A DNA stretch of 54,539 nt, from assembly GCA_019234295.1 (NCBI GenBank), contig JAFALK010000096.1, forward strand, positions 1 through 54,539. Direction: 5' to 3'. Below are positions 48,793 through 54,539 of the stretch, one piece after another; the stretch's first letter is position 1, and every line of letters starts with the position of its first letter. This stretch comes from Roseateles sp. (GTDB lineage Bacteria; Pseudomonadota; Gammaproteobacteria; Burkholderiales; Burkholderiaceae_C). The translations under genes and the position numbers were made by a program. Below the pieces are notes generated by a model. It was not told the DNA's origin. It did not search any database and worked only from the letters and a program-made list of their open reading frames with translations.

Positions 48793-49878
48793 ATGAACAC
48801 CAGGTCCTCGAGCCCCGCTGCCCGTGAACGCAAGGTTGCCACGATTGCCGATGTGGCGAAGATGGCGGGCGTCTCGCCCATGACAGTCTCGCGGGTCGTC
48901 AATGGCGAGGCCAATGTGCGGCCGGCCACGCGCGACCGCGTCAACGTCGCCGTGGCCGCACTGCATTACACGCCCAACCAGGCGGCGCGCCGGCTGGCGG
49001 GCGCGCAACTGATCCGTATCGGCGTGCTCTACAGCAACCCCTCAGCCAGCTATCTCAACGAGTTCCTGGTCGGCCTGCTCAACAAGGCCAGCCTGGCCCA
49101 TGTGCAGCTCGTCGTGCAGAAATGCGAGGCTGACGAGCATGAGCAGGAAGTGGCCGATGAATTGATCGCCAACGGCATCGACGGTCTGATCCTGCCGCCG
49201 CCCTTTTGCGATTCGCGCTCGCTGATCGAGCTGATCCTCGCCAGCGAGGTGCCGGCCGTGGTGGTGGCCAGCGGCCAGCCCGACACGCGGCTTTCGGCCG
49301 TTAGCATCGACGACCGCCAGGCGGCCTACGAGATGACGCGCCACCTGCTGAGCCTGGGCCACCAGCGCCTGGGCTTCATCATCGGCCACCCCAACCAGAC
49401 CGCCAGCGCACGACGGCTCGACGGTTTTCGCGCCGCGATGGCCGACGCTGGGCTGAGCATGGACGAGGGCCTGATCGTGCAGGGCATGTTCAATTACCGC
49501 TCGGGCCTGGATGCGGCGGAGATCCTGCTGAGCCATGAATCGCGCCCGACGGCGGTGTTCGCCTCCAACGACGACATGGCCGCGGCCACCGTGGCCATCG
49601 CCCATCGCATGGGGCTGGATGTGCCCAGCGACCTGACCGTGGCCGGCTTCGACGATGCGCCGCTGGCCACGACGATCTGGCCCGAGCTCACCACCGTGCG
49701 CCAGCCCATCAAGGACATGGCCGAGAGCGCGGTGGACCTGCTTGTGCGCCAGATCCGCGCGCTGCGTGACGGCGCACTGGGCAGCACCGAGCAGCAGGTG
49801 ATGGATTTCGCGCTCATCCGCCGCCAGTCCGACGCCGCGCCGCGCCTGCGGCCACCGGCGCTGCCCAGGGTCCGTTGA
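48793..49878 (+). CDS. LacI-family transcriptional regulator
   Basis: Sugar-responsive repressor of 361 aa with the LacI helix-turn-helix at about 17-36 (ATIADVAKMAGVSPMTVSRVVNG), the hinge LHYTPNQAARRLAG and a periplasmic-binding-protein-like effector domain (RIGVLYSNPSASYLNEF, VFASNDDMAAATV, GFDDAPLATTIWPELTTVRQP). The ATG at 48793 gives the usual length of DNA ahead of the helix-turn-helix; an upstream GTG at 48745 would begin within operator copy 4. Four LacI-type palindromes nearby make it the likely regulator of this locus. The effector (xylose, xylobiose or glucuronate-type sugar) is unknown. Confidence 0.92.
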   Translation: MNTRSSSPAARERKVATIADVAKMAGVSPMTVSRVVNGEANVRPATRDRVNVAVAALHYTPNQAARRLAGAQLIRIGVLYSNPSASYLNEFLVGLLNKASLAHVQLVVQKCEADEHEQEVADELIANGIDGLILPPPFCDSRSLIELILASEVPAVVVASGQPDTRLSAVSIDDRQAAYEMTRHLLSLGHQRLGFIIGHPNQTASARRLDGFRAAMADAGLSMDEGLIVQGMFNYRSGLDAAEILLSHESRPTAVFASNDDMAAATVAIAHRMGLDVPSDLTVAGFDDAPLATTIWPELTTVRQPIKDMAESAVDLLVRQIRALRDGALGSTEQQVMDFALIRRQSDAAPRLRPPALPRVR

Positions 49879-49897
49879 AACAAATCAAGGAAGTTGC

Positions 49898-51352
49898 GTG
49901 AATACATTGGGAATCGACATCGGCACGTCGAGCGTCAAGATCGCCTTGATGGGCGAGGGTGACCGCGTCATCGCCACCGCCAGCCGTGCGCTGAGCGTGA
50001 GCCGCCCGCAGCCGGGCTGGAGCGAGCAGTCGGCCGAAGACTGGTGGCTCGCCGTGGAGCAGGGCATGGACGAGCTCCGCGCAGGCCATGCCTCGGCCAT
50101 GCGCGAGGTCGTCGCGATCGGGCTCTCGGGCCAGATGCACGGCGCCACCTTGCTCGATGCCGAGGGCGCCGTGCTGCGCCCGTGCATCCTCTGGAACGAC
50201 GGCCGCAGCGGCCCGCAGTGCGAGCGCCTGACCCGCGACTGGGCCGATCTACACCGGGTGACGGGCAACCTCGCCTTCCCCGGTTTCACCGCGCCCAAGC
50301 TGATGTGGGTGGCCGAGCATGAACCCGAGGTTTTCGCTCGCGTGGCCAAGGTGTTGTTGCCCAAAGCCTACGTGCGCTGGCGGCTGTGCGGCGTGTTCGC
50401 GGAGGACATGTCCGATGCCTCGGGTACGCTGTGGCTCGACGTGGCGCGACGCGACTGGTCCGACGCGGCCCTGAAGGCGAGCGGCATGCGCCGCGACCAG
50501 ATGCCCGCTCTCGTGGAAGGCAATGCCGTCAGCGGCACCTTGCGGGCCGAGTTCAGTCGGCGCTGGGGCTTTGCCAAGCCGCCGGTGATCGCCGGCGGTG
50601 CTGGGGACAACGCCGCAGGTGCCGTCGGCCTCGGCGCCACGGGCGCCGGCGATGCCTTCGTCTCGCTGGGCACCTCGGGCGTGCTGTGGGCCACCACCGC
50701 GAGCTACGCCCCCGCGCCGCAAAGCGCCGTGCACGCCTTCTGCCATGCGCTGCCCGGCACCTGGCACCAGATGGGCGTGCTGCTCAGTGCCGCCGCTTCG
50801 CTGGCCTGGTGGGCCGGCGTCACCGGCATTCACGAGAGCGAGCTGATGGCCGAGATTGGCCCCGATCCGTCGCCCTCGAGCTGCTGGTTCGGCCCATACC
50901 TGAACGGCGAGCGCACGCCGCATAACGACGCCGCGGTGCAAGGCGGCTTCGCCGGCTTGAATGGAGGCTCCACGCGTGCCGACATGAGCCTGGCCGTGCT
51001 CGAAGGCGTGGCCTATGCCATGCGCGACGCCCAGCAGGCCTTGGCCAGCGCGGGCACAGTGCTCAAGGAGGCCGACATCATCGGCGGCGGCGCTCGCTCG
51101 CCGCTGTGGTGCCAGATCATGGCCGACGTGCTGGGCATCACCCTGCACCAGGTGGCCGAGAGCGACATTGGTTGCGCTCTGGGCGCGGCACGCCTGGCGC
51201 GCATGGCCGCGGGCGAGCCCCTGTCGGCCCAGAAGAAGCCGCAGCGCCTGCGCAGCTACGTCCCGCGGCCCGCTCGCGTCGCCCAGCATGCCGAGCGGCA
51301 CGCGCATTGGCGCAAGCTCTATCCGGCCCTGAGCGGCTTTGCCAAGGGCTGA
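49898..51352 (+). CDS. xylB: Xylulokinase
   Basis: FGGY-family kinase phosphorylating D-xylulose to xylulose 5-phosphate. The 484-aa protein shows the phosphate-binding start LGIDIGTSSVKIALMG, SGQMHGATLLD and ILWNDGRS typical of XylB, and AGGAGDNAAGAVGLG with the catalytic Asp. The GTG start follows AATCAAGGAAG, 19 bp after the LacI gene. Product would enter the pentose-phosphate path served by tal in this window. Xylose isomerase (xylA) is not in the window. Confidence 0.93.
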   Translation: MNTLGIDIGTSSVKIALMGEGDRVIATASRALSVSRPQPGWSEQSAEDWWLAVEQGMDELRAGHASAMREVVAIGLSGQMHGATLLDAEGAVLRPCILWNDGRSGPQCERLTRDWADLHRVTGNLAFPGFTAPKLMWVAEHEPEVFARVAKVLLPKAYVRWRLCGVFAEDMSDASGTLWLDVARRDWSDAALKASGMRRDQMPALVEGNAVSGTLRAEFSRRWGFAKPPVIAGGAGDNAAGAVGLGATGAGDAFVSLGTSGVLWATTASYAPAPQSAVHAFCHALPGTWHQMGVLLSAAASLAWWAGVTGIHESELMAEIGPDPSPSSCWFGPYLNGERTPHNDAAVQGGFAGLNGGSTRADMSLAVLEGVAYAMRDAQQALASAGTVLKEADIIGGGARSPLWCQIMADVLGITLHQVAESDIGCALGAARLARMAAGEPLSAQKKPQRLRSYVPRPARVAQHAERHAHWRKLYPALSGFAKG

Positions 51353-51401
51353 GCGAGCCTTCAGAAATCACGATGGGTGCCGGCGCTATGCTGGCCGGGT
51401 T

Positions 51402-51425
51402 TTGCATCTGAAATTGCATCTGAAA
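51402..51425 (+). promoter_or_regulatory. Perfect 12-bp direct repeat upstream of xylF
   Basis: TTGCATCTGAAA occurs twice in immediate succession (51402-51413, 51414-51425), ending 28 bp before the xylF start. Direct repeats of this size are often regulator sites. The 101-bp xylB-xylF gap also holds an imperfect CCGGC-gctat-GCTGG hairpin near 51380, and GAGGAG is the xylF ribosome site. Confidence 0.5.
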
Positions 51426-51453
51426 CAGCGCGCCAAGAAGCGAGGAGACAAGC

Positions 51454-52500
51454 ATGAATGTGAAGCGAGCGGCGGCCCTGGTGGCCCTGGGCCTGACCAT
51501 GGGTGGCATCTGGGCGTCGGCCCAGGCCAAGGGCGAGGTGATCGGCGTGTCCTGGTCCAATTTCCAGGAGGAACGCTGGAAGCGCGACGAGGCCGCCATC
51601 AAGGCCGCCGTGGAAGCCGCAGGGGGCAAGTACATCTCGGCGGATGCGCAAGGCTCCAACGAGAAGCAGCGTGCCGACATCGATGCCCTCGTGACCAAGG
51701 GCGCCAAGGTGTTGATCGTGCTGGCGCAGGATGCCAGCGCGGTGCTGCCGGCCATTGCCAGCGCGCGCGCCGGCGGCGTGCCCGTGCTGGCCTATGACCG
51801 GCTGATCGAAGACCCGAACGTGCTCTACCTGACCTTCGACAACAAGGAGGTCGGCCGCCTGCAGGCTGCGGCCGTGATGGCGGTGAGACCGAAGGGCAAT
51901 TACGTCTTCATCAAGGGCTCGCCGACCGACCCGAACGCAGACTTCCTGAACGCGGGCCAGCGGGAGGTGCTCAAGCCCGCCATCGACAAGGGCGACATCA
52001 GAATCGTTGGCGAGCAGTACACCGAGAACTGGTCGCCCGAGGTCGCGCAGCGCAATATGGAGCAGCTGCTGACCAAGAACAAGAACAAGGTCGATGCGGT
52101 GGTCGCCTCCAACGACGGCACGGCCGGCGGCGCGGTGGCGGCGCTGCGTGCGCAGAACCTCGCGGGCATCCCGGTCTCGGGCCAGGACGCCGACATCGCG
52201 GCGCTGAACCGCATCGCCAAGGGCGAGCAGACCGTGACGATATGGAAGGACTCGCGCGAGCTCGGCGCTGCCGCCGGTAAGTTCGCCATGCTGATGGCCG
52301 CTCACACCAAGCCGGCCGCCATCCCTGGCGCCGCGCCCTGGTCCGGCGGGCCCAAGAAGCTGACGATCTCCGCCGTCTTCCTCAAGCCCACGCCGGTCAC
52401 GGCCGACAAGCTCAAGCTCGTCATCGATGGCGGCTGGGCGACCAAGGCCCAGGTCTGCGCCGGTGTCGCCGCGGCCAAGGCGCCTGCTGTCTGCAAGTAA
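51454..52500 (+). CDS. xylF: D-xylose ABC transporter, substrate-binding protein
   Basis: Periplasmic sugar-binding protein delivering D-xylose to XylH/XylG. A signal peptide ([18 protein letters not shown], cleavage near residue 25) precedes a type-I periplasmic-binding fold: [72 protein letters not shown] and [14 protein letters not shown], closely like XylF. The 348-aa length is usual. It begins a xylF-xylH-xylG run with a GAGGAG ribosome site. Confidence 0.95.
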   Translation: MNVKRAAALVALGLTMGGIWASAQAKGEVIGVSWSNFQEERWKRDEAAIKAAVEAAGGKYISADAQGSNEKQRADIDALVTKGAKVLIVLAQDASAVLPAIASARAGGVPVLAYDRLIEDPNVLYLTFDNKEVGRLQAAAVMAVRPKGNYVFIKGSPTDPNADFLNAGQREVLKPAIDKGDIRIVGEQYTENWSPEVAQRNMEQLLTKNKNKVDAVVASNDGTAGGAVAALRAQNLAGIPVSGQDADIAALNRIAKGEQTVTIWKDSRELGAAAGKFAMLMAAHTKPAAIPGAAPWSGGPKKLTISAVFLKPTPVTADKLKLVIDGGWATKAQVCAGVAAAKAPAVCK

Positions 52501-52506
52501 CGAGTG

Positions 52507-53703
52507 ATGCGTTCGAATCTCGAAGCCGCGGGCTTTGACGCCCGCTTCAGCGCGCTGGTGCTGGCCCTGGGCGCCATCTGGGTGGCTCTGGCCATCGCCA
52601 CGGATGGTGTCTTTGTCTCGCCGCGCAATCTCTACAACCTGTCCATCCAGACCTGCGTGACGGCCATCATGGCCTGCGGCATGGTCTTTCTGATCGTGGC
52701 GCGGCAGATCGACCTCTCGGTCGGCTCCATCATGGCCTTCACCGGCATGATGGTGGCCTGGACGCAGACGAACAAGCTGGGCATTGAGGGCAATGTCGGC
52801 TGGATCGCCTCCATTGGCGTGGGCATCGTCGGCGGCCTGCTTCTCGGCCTGTTCCAGGGCTGGTGGGCGGCGTATCGCGGCGTGCCAGCCTTCGTCGTCA
52901 CGCTGGCCGGCTACCTGATGTTCCGCGGTGCGGCCTTTCTCGTCGCCGACGGGCAGACGCTGGCGCCGCTGTCGGACAACTTCCAGCGCCTGGGCGGCGG
53001 CTTGCAAGGCTCGATCGGCCCTGCGTGGAGCTGGCTGCTCGCGGGCGTGGGGTGTGCGGCGCTCATCTTGCAGACACATTCTGCGCGGCGTTCGCGCGCG
53101 GCATACGGTGCCAAGCAGCATCCGCTGTGGGCCGACGTGCTCAAGGTCGCGCTGATCGGCGGCGCGCTGCTGGCGTTCGTGGCCGTGGTCTGCGCCTATC
53201 CCGATCCCAGCAGTGAGACGGAGTCCGGCAAGGGCATCGCGGTGCCGGTGCTGCTGCTGCTGGTCATCGCCCTGGTGCTCGATGTGGTGGCGCGGCGCAC
53301 GCGCTTTGGTCGCCATGTGTGGGCGCTCGGCGGCAACCCGGAAGCGGCCCTGCTCTCCGGGCTGCCGACCAAACGACTGCTCCTGCAGCTCTTCATGCTC
53401 AGCGGCGCCTTGGCAGCCATTGCCGCCGTCATCACGACGGCGCGTCTGGGCTCGGGTTCGCATTCGATCGGCCAAATGGCCGAGCTCTACGTGATCGCCG
53501 CCACCGTGATTGGCGGCACTTCGCTCACGGGCGGCACCGGCTCGATTGCCGGTGCCATCGTCGGCGCGCTGCTGATCCAGACCCTGGATAACGGCATGGT
53601 CCTGCTGGATGTCCCCACCGCCCAGCGCCAGATCTTCATCGGCCTGATCCTGATCGCGGCCGTGTGGTTCGACGGGCTCTACAGCAAGGGAGGCAGGAAA
53701 TGA
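52507..53703 (+). CDS. xylH: D-xylose ABC transporter, permease
   Basis: Inner-membrane permease of the ribose/xylose (CUT2) family, 398 aa with about ten hydrophobic segments. Family features are ACGMVFLIVARQIDLSVGSIMAF, GVPAFVVTLAGYLMFRGAAF, ALGGNPEAALLSGLPTKR and GGTSLTGGTGSIAGAIVGAL. A soluble insert (SARRSRAAYGAKQHPLW) is typical of XylH versus RbsC. The ATG at 52507 lies 6 bp after the xylF stop; a GTG one codon earlier is possible. It overlaps xylG by 4 bp. Confidence 0.94.
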   Translation: MRSNLEAAGFDARFSALVLALGAIWVALAIATDGVFVSPRNLYNLSIQTCVTAIMACGMVFLIVARQIDLSVGSIMAFTGMMVAWTQTNKLGIEGNVGWIASIGVGIVGGLLLGLFQGWWAAYRGVPAFVVTLAGYLMFRGAAFLVADGQTLAPLSDNFQRLGGGLQGSIGPAWSWLLAGVGCAALILQTHSARRSRAAYGAKQHPLWADVLKVALIGGALLAFVAVVCAYPDPSSETESGKGIAVPVLLLLVIALVLDVVARRTRFGRHVWALGGNPEAALLSGLPTKRLLLQLFMLSGALAAIAAVITTARLGSGSHSIGQMAELYVIAATVIGGTSLTGGTGSIAGAIVGALLIQTLDNGMVLLDVPTAQRQIFIGLILIAAVWFDGLYSKGGRK

Positions 53704-54452
53704 GCGCGGCCCTGGTTGAAGTCGTCGACGTCAGCAAGCGCTTCGGCGGACTGCAGGCCGTCGACAAGGTGAGCTGCGATTTGCACGAGGGCGAGGTCGT
53801 CGGCCTGCTGGGCCACAACGGTGCGGGTAAAAGCACGCTGATCAAACTGCTCTCGGGTGTCTACCCGATCGACTCGGGCGAGATCCGCGTGCGCGGCAAG
53901 TCGTGCAAGTTCGAGACGCCCGCCGACGCGCGCGCCGCGGGCATCGAGACCATCCACCAGACCCTGGCGCTGGCCGAGAACCTTGACGCACCGAGCAATC
54001 TCTTCCTTGGTCGCGAGATGCGCACGCGCCTGGGCCTGCTCGACTCCGACCGCATGGAACACGAGGCGCGCCAGGTCATCCAGCGCTTGAATCCGAACTT
54101 CAAGGATTTCAGGAAGCCGGTCAGCGCCATGTCGGGCGGTCAGCGCCAGACCGTGGCAATCGCGCGGGCCCTGTACTTCAATGCCCGCATCCTCATCATG
54201 GACGAGCCTTGCGCGGCGCTCGGACCGGCCGAGACTCGCATGGTGCTGGACACCATCCTGCGACTCAAGCGCGAGGGCATCGGCATCTTCCTGATCAGCC
54301 ACGACATGCCCGATGTCTTCGAGGTCTGCGACCGTGCGACGGTCATGAAGAACGGCGCCGTGGTGGACACGGTGAAGGTGGCCGATGTCACGCCCGAGGA
54401 CGTGCTCGGCATGATCATCCTCGGACAAAAACCTGCAGCAAAGGTGGCGTGA
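53700..54452 (+). CDS. xylG: Sugar ABC transporter ATP-binding protein, single-cassette XylG type
   Basis: ATPase of the xylose transporter. Walker [10 protein letters not shown] lies at 38-46, signature SGGQRQ at 145-150, Walker [13 protein letters not shown] (Asp 168, Glu 169) and the H-loop in LISHDMPDV. At 250 aa it holds one nucleotide-binding domain, whereas XylG/RbsA of E. coli have two fused (about 500 aa); single-cassette relatives exist (FrcA type). Cys171 replaces the usual Thr/Ser of the D-loop motif DEPTAALG. It starts inside the xylH stop (ATGA) and overlaps the next gene by one base (TGATG). Confidence 0.9.
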   Translation: MSAALVEVVDVSKRFGGLQAVDKVSCDLHEGEVVGLLGHNGAGKSTLIKLLSGVYPIDSGEIRVRGKSCKFETPADARAAGIETIHQTLALAENLDAPSNLFLGREMRTRLGLLDSDRMEHEARQVIQRLNPNFKDFRKPVSAMSGGQRQTVAIARALYFNARILIMDEPCAALGPAETRMVLDTILRLKREGIGIFLISHDMPDVFEVCDRATVMKNGAVVDTVKVADVTPEDVLGMIILGQKPAAKVA

Positions 54453-54539
54453 TGAGCATGACGGGTCTGCACTGGGATCGCATTCTCCTGACGGGTGCGG
54501 CCGGCAATATCGGCCGCATCCTGAGACCACGCATGAAGG
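54452..54539 (+). CDS. udh: Probable uronate dehydrogenase, 5' end only (cut by window end)
   Basis: Only 29 codons are present: a short leader, then [20 protein letters not shown], the glycine-rich NAD-binding turn (TGAAGxIG) of short-chain/epimerase-type enzymes, closely like the start of uronate dehydrogenase. That enzyme oxidises glucuronate to glucarolactone, which would feed the gudD product encoded in this window. The ATG overlaps the xylG stop. The call depends on very few residues and on context. Confidence 0.6.
   Translation, partial: MSMTGLHWDRILLTGAAGNIGRILRPRMK

Overview
The window is GC-rich DNA (roughly two thirds G+C by eye) with long open frames on both strands. It reads as a chromosome segment of a betaproteobacterium of the order Burkholderiales (Comamonadaceae/Sphaerotilaceae-like). 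The evidence is gene order: aroK-aroB-dgt-gltB-gltD, an mla operon that includes mlaA, divergent hexR-zwf / tal-pgi, pilB-pilC-pilD-coaE-zapD-yacG, and an imuA-imuB-dnaE2 cassette. The assignment rests on gene content and order, not on a search.

Layout. 1-10.2 kb: shikimate-pathway genes (aroK, aroB), a dNTPase (dgt), a REP-associated tyrosine transposase (RAYT) flanked by short palindromes, then glutamate synthase gltB-gltD. 10.2-14.5 kb: a 345-bp intergenic stretch with a 12-bp tandem repeat, then the outer-membrane lipid-asymmetry operon mlaFEDACB. 14.5-20.1 kb: central sugar metabolism, with hexR and zwf leftward, tal, pgi and a HAD phosphatase rightward, and a HexR-like palindrome between the divergent arms. 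20.1-25.7 kb: leftward yacG, zapD, coaE, pilD, pilC, pilB. 26-31.9 kb: a GYD-domain protein, then the SOS mutasome genes dnaE2, imuB, imuA under a perfect LexA box, with a small unknown gene facing away from the same box.

31.9-54.5 kb is an accessory glucuronoxylan/xylose locus: glucarate dehydratase (gudD), an SGNH esterase, an orphan DUF5597 domain, GH115 alpha-glucuronidase, a three-gene 2-oxoacid oxidoreductase (korB, korA, korC-like), a GH3 Fn3-domain remnant, GH67 alpha-glucuronidase, a large TonB-dependent receptor, a LacI-family regulator, xylulokinase, a xylose ABC transporter (xylF, xylH, xylG) and the first codons of a uronate dehydrogenase cut by the window end. Four sites matching TGGTAGCGCTACCA in at least 12 of 14 positions lie upstream of the esterase/GH115 operon (shared with gudD), GH67, the receptor and the LacI gene. 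They suggest one local regulon.

Proposed working model (inference): the receptor imports glucuronoxylan fragments. GH67, GH115 and the esterase strip 4-O-methylglucuronate and acyl groups. Xylose enters by XylFGH and is phosphorylated by XylB. Glucuronate is oxidised by Udh to glucarate and dehydrated by GudD toward 2-oxoglutarate, which KorABC could then oxidise. No complete tRNA, rRNA, CRISPR array, integrase or insertion sequence was seen.
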